From contig MDYQ01000007.1 in assembly GCA_003024175.1 (NCBI GenBank), forward strand, positions 186,001-250,000: a DNA stretch of 64,000 nt. Direction: 5' to 3'. This DNA is from Planoprotostelium fungivorum (Eukaryota; Evosea; Variosea; Cavosteliida; Cavosteliaceae). Position 1 is the stretch's first letter. Each line of letters starts with the position of its first letter. The translations under genes were made by a program, and so were the position numbers. Under the pieces are notes generated by a model. It saw nothing but the letters and a program-made list of their open reading frames with translations, was not told the origin of the DNA and did no database searches. Below, in pieces: positions 21,187-32,482 of the stretch.

Positions 21187-22494
21187 ATGTCTGACGGTCT
21201 TATTTCCTCCAGTTACGATGTTACGAAAGTCATCTTGCACTTGGCTTTGCAGATCAAATCACCCGACACAAAGAGAAAACAGTTTGCCATCCTTCGCCTG
21301 ACATGCAAGTCGTGGAAAGACATAGGTGAGACAGTCGATAGAAGACAAGCCGTTCTGACGTTCTCAGTGGACAGCTTCACCGATTGTCTGTGCGATGCTG
21401 ATCTGCTTCTGGCAGTATGAAGAGGCAACGTGGAGTCGTTACGCTTCCTGTTGACTCGGGCTGAGCTGGACCCTTTCAGTAAAGACATTGGACTCCTCTG
21501 CCGAGCGTCAGAGGGAGAGTAGACTGAGATTGTACGACTACTCTTGGACGATCCTCGGATGGATCCGTCTGCAGGAGATAATGCCATCAAAATGGCAGCC
21601 AGATATGGTCGAACCAGTACTGTGCAGCTGCTCTTGTCCGACCCGCGTGTGGATCCATCAGCAGACGGCAATTATGCTATCTTCAACGCAGCCACTGATG
21701 GCCACACTGAGACAGTCAGGCTGCTCATGTCCGACCCGCGTGTGGACCCATCAGCAGACGACAATTGTGCTATCGGAAATGCAGCCGTTGATGGCCACAC
21801 TGAGACAGTCAGGCTGCTCATGTCCGACCCACGTGTGGATCCTTCAGCAGATGACAATTATGCTATCATAAACGCAGCCAGTGAGGGCCACACTGAGACA
21901 GTCAGGTTGCTCATGTCCGACTCACGTGTGGACCCATCAGCAAACAGTAATCGTGCTATCATATACGCAGCCAGTGAGGGCCACACTGAGACAGTCAGGC
22001 TGCTCATGTTCGACTCACGTGTGGACCCATCAGCAAACGGTAATCGTGCTATCATAAAGGCAACCAGTGATGGCCACACTGAGACAGTCAGGCTGCTCAT
22101 GTCCGACTCACGTGTGGATCCTTCAGCAGATGACAATCTTCCTATCATAAACGCAGCCAGTGAGGGCCACACTGCGACAGTCAGGCTGCTCATGTCCCAT
22201 CTTTGCGTGGATCCATCAGCACAATCCGACAGGGCCATCAGAGAAGCAACTCTGGGCGGTCACATCGAGACAGTCCAGTTGCTACTGGCCGACGACCGAG
22301 TCAATCCAAACAGCAACGACCTCATCCTCACGGCAGCCGCAGGAGGTCACGCCGACGTCACCGAGCTACTGTTGTCACATCTTCGCGTGAATGCATCTAC
22401 CCTACTGGACGAGGCCAAGAGAAGAGCGACTGAAGGAGGACACACGAAGGTGGTGCACGATTACAAGCGACAGAAGTTCAGTTCGAGAGAATAA
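21187..22494 (+). pseudogene. F-box-like/ankyrin-repeat protein with two in-frame stops; C-terminal ankyrin array intact
   Basis: Begins MSDGLISSSYDVTKVILHLA and FAILRLTCKSWKDI (F-box-like), then an intron at about 21328-21369. Downstream the ankyrin frame is clear, but it crosses a TGA near 21418 (between LLLAV and RGNVESLRFLL) and a TAG near 21520 (before TEIVRLLLDDPRM). From an ATG at 21544 the array is open for 316 residues: eight or nine 33-residue repeats with the phrase LLMSDPRVDPSADDN and AASEGHTETVR, ending KRQKFSSRE. The central repeats are almost identical at DNA level with a 99-nt period, so they expanded recently. Other genes use TGA and TAG as normal stops, so recoding is unlikely. 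It may be a decaying gene or be read as a shorter protein from 21544. AATAAA overlaps the final stop. Confidence 0.7.
21640..22210 (+). repeat. 99-nt tandem coding repeat (ankyrin units)
   Basis: At least five consecutive ankyrin units share long identical stretches such as GGCCACACTGAGACAGTCAG and GACTCACGTGTGGACCCATC with a 99-nt period. The near identity at silent sites points to recent unequal exchange or gene conversion. Confidence 0.85.
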
Positions 22495-23015
22495 AACAAA
22501 AGGAGCACGTCGAACGTGTGACCTCTCGTTTGGATGTCTAATTTTCGTGATTGAACAAGTGATTTGGTTTTTCTGGTTGTTTCCTTCTAACAGATAGTTG
22601 CCTTCAATGACAACCGATGCATCTTCTTTGTGTTGGATGGTCCAGTCATCGTTCTGCATTGTGTCATCTGTGATGCAAGACGAGAGACGCGGAGCATCTG
22701 AATGATTCGGATCATATAACATCGTAATCGGTGATCCAATCCACCTGCGAGATTGGACGAGAGCGCCACATCTTCACGCATGGATGTTCACGTCAATATG
22801 ATGCAGCGCTTGTCTCAAATAGACTCTCGCCAGCCGTCTCACTCGACGCCGAACTGGAGCATTGTTAAGAGAAGTCAAAATAGGTCCGTACTCTATTCAT
22901 TTTACACGTAATTGTAGTCTCCTCTTCCCATCATCCTCACGATCGACGTCGCAGCAGAGAGACAAGAATGCTTTTGAATAGAAGGTGGCAGAATGAGTGA
23001 GAAAACAAATTGTCT
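22495..23015. other. Intergenic region; one weak minus-strand frame
   Basis: A minus-strand frame starting at 22722 (MLYDPNHSDAPRLSSCITDD, later VVIEGNYLLEGNNQ) has protein-like composition but no known domain, and its end overlaps the ankyrin gene antisense. I leave it as a candidate only. The rest is the 3' flank of the PRMT5 gene. Confidence 0.35.
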
Positions 23016-25882
23016 TTATAAACCGATCCAGTAGCTTCTGCCGCCAACGTTGTGGATGGGAGAGACTTGAGGCGAGACGATGGACCACTCGTACCACACT
23101 TTGACGCGGTTGTTATTTCTCCACATGTGAACTGTGATGACATCATCCTTGGCCACGTACATGGGATCCTATACGATGTCACTCTGCGTCTAGATGATCA
23201 CATCTGATCGTCATCACGATCACGTCTGATCATCAGATCGTGATCACGATGATGACGTGTTGTTCTCACCCTGAGAGGGAAGTAAAGGGGGAACCAACTG
23301 AACATACCGGGAGAATGGTTGGCAGGGTTGATACCTGTCCACGTTTCAGCCCACTCCGTAACAAATCTTCCTCCCAAATCCATCTCCATTATGTTATCCA
23401 CTCACTCATGTAAACCGATCCGTACAAGAGAGAATTGAAGTAACCGGCGAGACCGTGAACGGTGGCACTCTGTGTGGCACGGAACGACAAGTTGATGTAC
23501 CTCTGGTTGTCGATGTACTCGTCACGATTGGGATGAACGAAAGTGAAACACTCTTGTGATTCTCCGAGTTGGTAGAAATTGTGCATCTTGACGACGTAGG
23601 GTGTCTCGTAGTGCTTCATCTCTTTGTAGGCTCTCACCTGAACGGGTGAGTGAGAATAAATCAGAATAAAATACCTCGTTCCACAATTTAGACGAAGATA
23701 TGGGTGCGAGGTAAGAAGTGTAAGACGCTGGGATGCTGATGCCACCCTCTATATCCTGCGTCAGACGCACGAACCAGACGTCCGGCTCACCCTTTAAGAA
23801 TCTCTGAGCTCCATCTAAACACTCGGGCGACAACTCATTATCACCGAAAGAACCCAACAACTCGGAAACTAAGACGTCGGCCAACTCGGGAGCGTTCCAC
23901 ACTCTGAAATTTCATCAGAATCGTGTATTCGTATCGAATTCTCGTCGAAATTTCATCACCTCATGTCCGAATCAACAATGGTCACTTGGTCTCCCCAGTT
24001 CATCGATATCCTCAAATTCTTCAACCTGAAGAATGTTCAGAGAATCTTCCATCTACAACGCTCACGTGATGATGGCGTTCGGGTTCTTCTCCACGGCGTA
24101 CACTTTCAGAGGACAACCGGCACGAACGGAAGCTCTGAGCGATGCCTTCACGAGAGGACCTCTACCTGCTCCCACCACCATCAGGACAATGTGTGTCCTT
24201 CCTTCCAGTTTCCCGCCATTTTTCATGTCCGTCAGACACTCGAAGACCGCATCCTCGTACCTACGTGGGAAGTCAGGGACGATTTCATTTTGGCGGGAAA
24301 ACGTACAATTGGTACTTGGTAGCGTCTCGTTCGAAGGTCTCATATGTTTGAGACTCCAAATTGTCCATCAGGGGCTGAAGTGGAGCTTGGAGGTAGTCGA
24401 GATAGGGCGTCATGAATGACTCATCGTAGGTAGGCTGTGGGCTCTTGCTGTACAAGAATTGTACGTACTGTCTGTAGGGTACGAAGCTGTTCTTGTGGCG
24501 TGCGGGACCGCTGAGGATGTATTGTATCTTGTACTGTATTTTCTTCAGTTTTTCTCCTTTTTTTCGTTTTCTACGCATGTATAAAAATTCTATTTCGAGA
24601 TCTTTCTCATTTTCAAATTGTACAGATAAACTTGATGTCTGAATCTGATGGAAAAAACATCTCTTCTATTGTTCTATACGTCTGATGTCTGATGTTCACC
24701 TTGAAGAACATTTGTAGGACTCTCTGGTGAGCTTTCGACAACACTGGGAATCCAGATTTGTTCGTAGTGAAGATTCGAGTTGGAATGATGACAGCTCTCA
24801 CTGGCTCACCCAACCAGCGGCTGATGACTCGCTCGTGGGGAACGTTCTCCGTCAATTCGAGAGCTGAAGGATAGGACATCAGTTCGTGGAGTTCATCATC
24901 GGATGGGATGTGATCGTCGATGATCATCGATGATGTGAAAGCGGTGCGATGATGAAAAGAGATGTGAAGATGGTGATGTCTCTGTGATGACGATGATGGT
25001 CGGCTCACCCACGCACAACTTGTCCGAATGCTCGCAGAGAGTTCTGAATGTGTTCCAGTGCTCCCACGGATCCTGCGTCGCCCTGTGGTTGTCTCCGAAC
25101 GTGATCTGCGTCTCGTCATCGTGCAGCATCTGCCATGTAGACATGAGAGGCACTCGCATCCACAGATTCATGTACATGAGACCTGGTTTAGGGTTTAAAT
25201 TGACATGCTGAGTGATTGGGAGGCCGATCACCTTGCAGCTTACGGTTGACGACTTGAGCGTAATTGGTGGAATTGTGAGTGGGCGTGGGGAGAATGAGAG
25301 CGGGTAAGTTGAGGTGAGAAGCCCAAGATAACTCTTGCAAGAGGACCTGGTCGTATGATTTAATGTGATGGCATATCATGCGATCGATCACCCTCTCGCT
25401 GTTCTTACGGTTGTAGACGTCCTTCGAGTCTAGATCGATCCAGGGAGAGATCTTTTGGGATCAGAAGTGACGAGAAGATTGTATGTTACCTTTCCAATGA
25501 TGAGTGAACCCCACTGTCCAGAAGACAACAACATGTCTGATCTGGCAAATGGCTCTTCCTCAACGATGGCACCTGTTCATCTGAGCACATGATACGATTT
25601 CGCGATCATAATCGAACACTCGAGAACAAAGAGAATTGGATCGAACGAAGAAGGCATCTTACCCTCGCTCATGTCTCTCTCATTTCTGGGATGTGCCAGA
25701 GGAACCGTAATGAAATCGAACTCTCTTCTGTACTCTTCCAACTGAGTGACCAAGTCGGGCACGCAGTTCAGCTCGACTCCAAAGTAGAGATTCTCCACGT
25801 AATTACCTCCATCGGTGATGTTCTGAGGGGCAGAGACATCTTCCTCTGTTGCCACCTGCGCATTCGAGTTCTTGGGAGGCAT
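23016..25882 (-). CDS. PRMT5: Protein arginine N-methyltransferase 5 (type II PRMT)
   Basis: Symmetrically dimethylates arginines on Sm proteins, histones and others, using SAM. Minus strand; starts [18 protein letters not shown], then [19 protein letters not shown] and [17 protein letters not shown], matching the N-terminal TIM-barrel of PRMT5. The SAM-binding motif is [20 protein letters not shown] with [13 protein letters not shown]. The catalytic double-E loop is [18 protein letters not shown]. The beta-barrel C-terminus reads [20 protein letters not shown], then [13 protein letters not shown] and the stop at 23016-23018, closely like animal PRMT5. About ten short introns; one (near 24050) carries the CATCTACAACG half-site. 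Confidence 0.92.
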
Positions 25883-26250
25883 GCCTTTCGATATCAGATT
25901 ACGATCCGAATGACATCTTTCTTCTCTTCTTTTTCGCGTTTCAAAAATTTGTGCACCAACCCCGCAGCACATCGACCTCACGACATGCGATCGAAAGACA
26001 TCACAACCGGCGCGGCTGTGCCCCACCGAAATCTCTCATTCTTCACGTGGTCTGCTGCTGGTGACAGCCCGCAGACCACTCAATTTGAAATTTCATTCTC
26101 TTATCTTACTTTCTGTGATATCTACTCCAACCTTCTCAGACACCCGTTACACTCACGCTTGATTACGTGAGTAGCTCAAATTTCACGCCTCTTGCCCTGT
26201 TGCTTCTCCTTCCATTTCTACTCTCACGAACCAACGACGAGACGATCACC
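25883..26250. other. Divergent promoter region upstream of PRMT5
   Basis: About 370 nt between the PRMT5 start and a small plus-strand frame. It is pyrimidine-rich near 26100-26230. No clear TATA or known site recognised. Confidence 0.35.
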
Positions 26251-26433
26251 ATGAGCAAGATCCAAAATCTGGTACAGGCAGTGTCCTCCAAGTCGGACAG
26301 CAACAAGATGAAGATGAAGAAGGAGGTACCACGCGACCTGTGTCTGAGGAAGTCAGCGACATACGACCCCAGCATCTTCTGTGAAGGTGCGGAGAGAGAG
26401 AACGATTGGGGTGTCAACCCCGCATGCATGTAA
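26251..26433 (+). CDS. Small hypothetical protein (60 residues)
   Basis: An ATG-started frame MSKIQNLVQAVSSKSDSNKM with a basic middle (KMKMKKEVPRDL) and Cys-containing end (SIFCEGAEREN, GVNPACM). The open frame extends upstream without an ATG through a leucine-rich stretch, so the protein could be longer if an upstream exon exists. No family recognised. Support is composition and position only: it fills the gap between PRMT5 and the transporter gene. Confidence 0.3.
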   Translation: MSKIQNLVQAVSSKSDSNKMKMKKEVPRDLCLRKSATYDPSIFCEGAERENDWGVNPACM

Positions 26434-26586
26434 AATACAAGTGAAAATAGAAGAGAACGAGACGTAATGAGGGACCTTCTTCTTTGACATTCATTCGTGA
26501 GATGATGCAGTGTTGCATATTCGAAGGGGGTGACTCTGAATGGCCACCCCGAGCTGAGAATTCCAGAATGTGAATTCGGTTCAAAA

Positions 26587-28509
26587 TCAAGAGAGGTTGT
26601 CGATTACATCCTTTGTTGGGATTTTGTCGGTGATGGGGACATCATCTTGAGATAACTTGTGATGCCGCGTCGACCGGTTCATCAGCCACAGACGGAATCG
26701 ATCGTAGATAGAGGGTCCCTTGTGATTCGTCAGCTCTGGGTGTGAAGACGTGAGGTGATGATGTGATGCGATGATGCTACGTTGATGATGTGACTCACCT
26801 CTTTGAATGAGACCCATTGCTTCACCAGATTCAAAACGGCAAGGGAACAGACCATGAAGATTCCAGTCGTGGTCAGAATGTTCGGAGAGTAGTCAAAGAA
26901 GAAGATGTCGAACATGGTTGCAAAGGGTACCTATTCATCATTCATTCCCTTCATACGATTCATCGTGAATCGATATGTAAGATGAAATCGTATACATCTA
27001 CAACATCTTCTCACGTCTTCGGATGATCGATGGCTCACCTGTAGATAACCCATAGTTGCCACGACTGCAGCCTTCTCGAGCTGTAAACTTCGACTGTTGC
27101 AGTACTGACCCATGAATGCAAATATTCCCATCAACAGCATCTGTCCCCACTGCATCCAATCTTGCGGCACGACGAATTGTCTCGTGATCAACGAGATGAT
27201 TCCCGCCAAAACTGCCGATACCATGGAGAACCAGGAGACGTTCTGTAGAACATGGATGTCTGATGATGTCATCTGATGAGATTTCACTGAGATCTCTCAC
27301 TGGCTCCCATGGAACGTACGAGACAGATGACAACGGCTGTCAGTATCGAATTGACACCGGCCAAAGTCAACCCGATGAGTCTCGTGTTATCTTCGATCTG
27401 GTGTGATGATGAGATGATGAGAATGATGTGATGACGAGATGATGAGATGATGTGATGATGTGATGATGTGACTATGTGACGGTGAGATGATGAGATGATG
27501 AGATGATGTGATGATGTGACTGATGAGAATGATGTGATGATGAGATGATGTGATGATAAGATGGTGTGCAATGTGTCAAAAGTGTGTGATGATCTCACAT
27601 CGGTGGCGTCATCGGGAGTGGGAAAGAGGAAGGAAGGCTTTGCAATGAGAATGACACCGACGAGGGACATGAAGGTACCGAAAGCGTCTAAGAGGTGCCA
27701 CCTGCGATTGTCACGCATGATCTCATCGATGATAATGAATGAAGACGATGCATGATGTGAAACGATCACGATGTTCCGGGAGGGTAATAAACGAACTCAC
27801 CTCTCTTTCAAGAAGATGGCGGCCAAAAGAGCGACAAACACTGGATCTGCCTCACCGTCAATCATCAAAGGTGAGCGGACGATTTTTGAAGATGTCCTCA
27901 CGTGTAAAAGCGATGACAACACACTCGCTGAGGGGTAACATCTTCACGGCGAAGAAGAGGGAGACGAACGACACGAAGCCGATGGTTCCTCTAGAGGCTA
28001 CGATCCACAAGATCCGACGCGATACATCGAAAGGTGTCTTCTTCTCTTGGACCCACAGCATGGTAATCGCGATGGCTCCTAATGATCTGATTGGGTAAAA
28101 TCATCTTCATCAACGGCCTACCTTGTATGATAGAACGAAAGAGGGCCACTTGGAATGTCGGTGTGTAAGCGGAAACTTTCTGGAAGATGTGAATCATCTC
28201 AGCTACGATGGCGACTGCTGGTCTCGCTTACCTTCACAGTGAATGTCATCAGGGAAAAGAAGAAGGCTGCCATCATAGCCAGGCACAGAGGCCATACTCG
28301 ATTCAAAATCTGCTTCCATTTTGGAACGTCGTGTATGAATACTTTTTCATCTGGCTGACGGGAACCTCTTGTCAGCCATCCAATCAAGTTAAGATGCAAA
28401 TCACCTTCATCTCCAAGGTTTCGATCTCATCCTCTGTCGTGAGGTCTTCTAGTTCGACATCGATGGTAACCTCTTCTTCCGTTGGCTCGGCTGTGCGACC
28501 CTTGTCCAT
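26587..28509 (-). CDS. EamA/DMT-superfamily membrane transporter (SLC35G/RhaT-like)
   Basis: Minus strand, starts MDKGRTAEPTEEEVTIDVEL, a cytoplasmic acidic tail. Hydrophobic helices follow, exon by exon: CLAMMAAFFFSLMTFTVK, FQVALFRSIIQG, SRGTIGFVSFVSLFFAVKML with PLSECVVIAFT, ADPVFVALLAAIFLKE, FGTFMSLVGVILIAKPSF, GLTLAGVNSILTAVVICLV, MVSAVLAGIISLITRQFVV, LLMGIFAFMGQYCNSRSLQL with AAVVATMGYLQ, and ILTTTGIFMVCSLAVLNLV, then a polar tail ending IPTKDVIDNLS. Ten helices in two halves and the QY-x-N-x-A-like half-repeat fit the drug/metabolite transporter fold. Substrate unknown. One intron (about 27395-27600) is filled with GATGA-rich repeats. Confidence 0.8.
27393..27600. repeat. GATGA/TGATG microsatellite-like intron filler
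   Basis: A run of GATGATGAGATGATGTGATG-type units about 200 nt long occupies an intron of the EamA transporter gene, making it several times longer than a typical intron here. Confidence 0.8.
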
Positions 28510-28737
28510 CGCGAGTTTGTTTGTGTGGGGGATCGCGTTCAATTCTCCGTTCGAAATCAGGAATCTTCCGAAATTTCGGACTACGCGTAAGGACAAAAAG
28601 GAACCGCTTTGAGAAGCACCAACCAAACACCAACAAATTTGTACGATTTATGAATCCATTCATTGTAGAACAGTGCTGACGTCAGCCTGTGTGACAGGAG
28701 CAAACTCAATCAAACCAAATCGAACAACAAGAACAAC

Positions 28738-29736
28738 ATGTCTGGACACGAGCACTGCTTGCAAGGTAAGCCCGCCGCGGGTCAGGCCGCAGGAACGAAG
28801 AGGGCAGTCGGTGAGAGCTCATCTTTATCGATCTGGTAGGACGGTAATTGACAACGATGCTTCAGGTGGACTTGACTCTTACGTCACGGATTCAATCGGA
28901 CACGAGTTCAAAGGAAAGGCTGTCATCTACCTTTACGATGCATTCGGAGTCGACTTCATCAACAATCAACTATTGGCTGATGAGTACGCTCAGGTAATGA
29001 AAACAATCACCTGCCCGAAATATACGAACATCTATGTCAAGTTGATATGAATCTCACATCAATTACAGGAGGCTAATGTCCGCGTCTATATCCCCGATCT
29101 CCTCCACGGAGATGTTGCCCCCACCTCTGTCTTTGATGGAACCCCATTCGATTTCGCTTCATGGGCTGCCAGACATCCCAAGGAGAAGGTGCAAGCTGAG
29201 CTCGAGGCTTACGTCAACACCCTCTTTAAGGAGGAAGGAGTGAGTGCCTCATGCATTACGAATGCAGACGCTGGCTGACCATGAGCAGGTGACCTCTTTG
29301 GCTTCTGTCGGTTTCTGCTGGGGTGCTCGTTATGCACTTCTGTTGGCCAGTGGCTCTCACGTCAAGGGTGCCGTAGCTGCTCACCCCAGCTTCCTTCAGG
29401 TACGTCATCGTCTTCAAGATCATGACCGTCTGACACACGTCCAAGCCCGCTGAAGTCGCTGCCATCACACAACCCACCCTCTTCCTCTGCGCCGAGACCG
29501 ACCAACAATTCCCCAGAGACACATTCAGAAAGGTGATCTCATATCACATCACATTCCATGTTCATCTTCCACAGGAATCCGAGGAGGTCTTGAAGAAGAA
29601 GGGAGTCGACACCAAGTTTATCGATTACGATGGAACACAACACGGTTTTGCAGTGAGAGCTGGCGATGCCATCGGCAAGGCCGCTCAGCTGTCGGCGAAG
29701 AACGAGGCCGTATCTTTCTTTCAACGTGTTCTGTAA
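28738..29736 (+). CDS. Dienelactone hydrolase family protein (alpha/beta hydrolase)
   Basis: Starts MSGHEHCLQGKPAAGQAAG; after an intron GGLDSYVTDSIGHEF and KAVIYLYDAFGVDFINNQL. Then VRVYIPDLLHGDVAPTSVFD and the nucleophile elbow SVGFCWGARYALLLASG with catalytic cysteine (G-x-C-x-G). The acid is in FLCAETDQQFPRDTF and the histidine in DGTQHGFAVRAGDA, completing the Cys-Asp-His triad typical of this family. It ends VSFFQRVL, and AATAAA overlaps the TAA stop. Dienelactone hydrolases open lactone rings in aromatic breakdown; many eukaryotic members have unknown esterase roles. Five introns. Divergent from the transporter with about 230 nt between starts. Confidence 0.88.
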
Positions 29737-30058
29737 TAAAACGACCACGTGAACGTTTGTTCATCATGATGCATGGGGTCAATTCTGTGACGAACTCCCA
29801 CAGCACCACGTGTACCACCCACTTTGACGGGATTTATCGTTCAGGACGCAGGAGCCAGCTCATCGACTACATCGAGCTCGACCTCACCTCTGTCGCGATG
29901 ATCATCGTCATTGTCTGCCCGATTGATCAAAGATGAGGGTGTCTCTTCTGTTCATCGACGAATGACAAGACGAAGGCGACGATCCAGTGTGACTAGGCTA
30001 CGCAGTGTCTATAGAAGGTTGAACAAGAGACAGATGTCTTTGTATGGGGTACATTTAT
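29737..30058. other. Intergenic spacer
   Basis: On the minus strand an acidic frame (RADNDDDHRDRGEVELDVVD, then ELAPAS) preceded by a possible splice acceptor could be a stray terminal exon near 29840-29960, but no partner exon is visible. Otherwise nothing is seen. Confidence 0.3.
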
Positions 30059-30655
30059 TTAAAACAAGACGGCCACGATTCCAAAAACGAGAATCAAGCT
30101 GATGACACGAGTTGCCGCGGCAGAGCTGGGTTCGGTTCCGTGCTTCAGAGCGTAGACGCCAGTCGTCTGACAGACTCCCTTCGTGTAGATTTCTCCTGAG
30201 AGTGCGCATGCGGTCTGATTGCATCCCTGGCCATAGGTCACAGAGACACTGACGTATCCCGCTCCACACGTAGAACCTCCCCATGATTCTGTAATCTGAT
30301 CGGACGGTCCAGGATTGACCGAGAATGTGGTGTTCTCTCCGGCACGGTAGAAGCTGCCGTTGGCTGAAATGCACTGCCCCGTGGTGTTGTAGCTGTTCGA
30401 TGTCTTTGAGGTACCAGAGCAGGTTCCTCCATTGTATAGCGCCACCGTGGCGATATCTCCGTCGAAAGAGACGTCAGATGAGCCCTTGGCATTCTGGTTG
30501 CTGGGAAGAGGATAGACAGAGCAGCCCTCTGGGCTAGCCGTGGCACGAGAGAGGATGGTGCAGTTGGCATCGGTGTAATAGTTAACCACCAGAGAGTGTG
30601 ACTGAACAATGGAGACGATGGACAGAACGCTGAGGAGCAGAGTGATCTTCACCAT
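30059..30655 (-). CDS. Secreted, probably GPI-anchored cysteine-containing surface protein, intronless
   Basis: A single exon on the minus strand. From MVKITLLLSVLSIVSIVQS (start 30655; an in-frame ATG at 30679 would add eight residues) there is a clear signal peptide. The mature part is Ser/Thr/Asn/Gly-rich with paired cysteines (YYTDANCTIL, GGTCSGTSK, GSTCGAGYVSVSVTYGQGC) and several N-glycosylation sequons (NTT, NCT, NGS). It ends with a hydrophobic tail after a small-residue site (PSSAAATRVISLILVFGIV), the form of a GPI-attachment signal. The stop is embedded in TTTAAATAAA. No family recognised; likely a cell-surface or coat protein. Confidence 0.75.
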   Translation of the reverse strand: MVKITLLLSVLSIVSIVQSHSLVVNYYTDANCTILSRATASPEGCSVYPLPSNQNAKGSSDVSFDGDIATVALYNGGTCSGTSKTSNSYNTTGQCISANGSFYRAGENTTFSVNPGPSDQITESWGGSTCGAGYVSVSVTYGQGCNQTACALSGEIYTKGVCQTTGVYALKHGTEPSSAAATRVISLILVFGIVAVLF

Positions 30656-30679
30656 GTTGCTCGTGTTAAAAATGAACAT

Positions 30680-31852
30680 AACGCTGAGGCAGCCGGCTTT
30701 GAAGCCTCGACGGCAGTTAACGAAGGTGCGCTGGAAGTTAACGTGGGAGTATTAGACAGCGCCGACCGTGTAGAAGTAGAAGTGGTCTCGTGGTATGACA
30801 CAGCCGCTCAACAACTTCTCAATTTGAATGATGACGACTAGAACCGTATAAACCCCGTCTAATGGAATGGTAGGGGAGGTTCACCCTCTTCGCTTTGTGA
30901 TCTACACTCGCACTATGGACGATGATTGGCAGTGATGGTGATCGGTTGGTTGTCCGAGCATCAAATGACGGTCGTTTCGAGGAAGTCATCGCATGCGAAA
31001 TAAAGTTTGATCGATCAATCGTTTTCAATCAACATCATCGAGAAGACTGCCCGTTGTGAATCATCGAGAGATTAAATGGAAGAACTACTAGAACAATCGA
31101 CTGTCCAGATGAGAAATGCACAACAAAAAGTTAGGGGAATGAGCACCCATCTGCTACCATAAGCATTGGCCTTCCTTCAGATCCATCTGAGAGTTGATTG
31201 ATGATTTAGTTTCTTTGTGATCGTACATCTGCTCTTAGTCACAACTCAACGCAGAAGATAGACATACACATTCTGTAGAATGCATCGTCCAACACCAGGA
31301 CCTCCGCATCGCCGCAGAGAAGGAAAGGGTCTGGCAGGCAGATTACGCCCCTGGAAACTTCTCATGCGGATCAGAGGCTAAGGATGTGCTGAGGTGACGA
31401 TATTTCTAAGAAGAGATAGAGAATATTACACATAGGATGAATATATGGAAGCAGCCCGGGTGGTGAGCAAGCGATGCCATTGATTGGATTTCTGTGTGAC
31501 CTAAAGTAGATGATAAAGGAAGCGGTAGAGGCGGCCCTGTGACGAAAGACATACTGCCTATGAGGAATACGAGTCCCAACAACAGCACCTGATGTACATG
31601 CTATACGTTCGTCAGGCATCTGAGGAGGAACTCACATGGATAAAGGACAAAGGAGTGCATCATCTACCAGTCACAGCTGTCCTCTATACAAGTTGTGGTC
31701 ATACTGTGTCCCCTCTCCACTGGAGCGAAGGAGATAGCTACACACACCAAAAGACAAAAGCAAACAGAACAGTTTCACAAACGAGTATCATCAAAGAGCT
31801 GTTCCTGGAAAAGTTGATCAATCCAACTCTTATTTCTCAGATTGCGGCGACG
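30680..31852. other. Long intergenic region, one weak membrane-protein candidate
   Basis: No well-supported gene. On the minus strand near 31406-31588 a frame reads a hydrophobic helix (LLLGLVFLIGSMSFVTG) and then HHPGCFHIFIL. This vaguely recalls small two-helix TMEM230-type proteins, but the exon structure cannot be closed. The 5' half is AT-richer and probably non-coding. Confidence 0.3.
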
Positions 31853-32366
31853 ATGGATCTCCTTCCATCAATTTTATGCTCTAAAGGTGAGAGAAAGGAA
31901 CACCTGAGTTGAACTCTCCGTGGTTTACGCCTTTTCTTCCGCGTTAAAGGTGAGAAGTGCTTCAGAAGAGAGCGTATACCACCTCAGTCACCATATTTCA
32001 ATCCCACAGACACTATGGAGATATCGGCTCTCGTCTGTCCTCACGATTACAGCCCTCGCCAGTCGTTCGAACGCCAGCATCGCATCTTCTACTTTGACGA
32101 CGCGACGGCGATGCATTCGAAATCAGAGACATTAGAAGGTGAACATAGATCAAGCGGAGAGGATCTGAAGAGTGGCAGGTTCGTCGTCTAGGATGACTTT
32201 CACGAGGCAGCAGATCGATGAACTGGTGGAGTTGTATGGGAGAACCACTTACCCCACTATGAACGAGAGACAGACGCTGGCCAGGAAGTTTAGAACGTCA
32301 CCAAGACGTATCCAAGTCTGGTTCCAAAATCGTAGAGCTCGACGAGAGAAGACACACGTTGTATGA
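31853..32366 (+). CDS. Small homeodomain protein
   Basis: Starts MDLLPSILCSK, skips an intron to DTMEISALVCPHDYSPRQ, then SFERQHRIFYFDDATAMHSK and, after another intron, the homeodomain SSRMTFTRQQIDELVELYG, TTYPTMNERQTLARKF and RRIQVWFQNRRARREK, ending THVV. The third-helix WFQNRRAR is the invariant recognition helix, so DNA binding is expected. The homeodomain lies at the very C-terminus, and the protein is only about 120 residues. The intron between 31887 and 32009 is longer than usual and might hide a micro-exon, since it has two AG sites. A transcription factor; target unknown. Confidence 0.8.
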
Positions 32367-32482
32367 TAATGAAGTAATGGATCGATGTAATCGTCTCCAT
32401 CTTCTCTTGTCATCCGAGCGTGTACCAAAGGGATGAGACAGACAAACTCCATCGATTCATATGAGACTAATGAGATGTGCAT

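Noticed and set aside
21858-22238. Long open frame on the minus strand with repeated SLTVSVWPS units.
   Set aside because: It is the antisense shadow of the ankyrin repeat array; a 33-codon periodic repeat leaves other frames open.
31406-31588. A hydrophobic minus-strand frame as a TMEM230-type protein.
   Set aside because: Only one helix and a vague motif match. No exon model closed the second helix, so it was not called as a gene.
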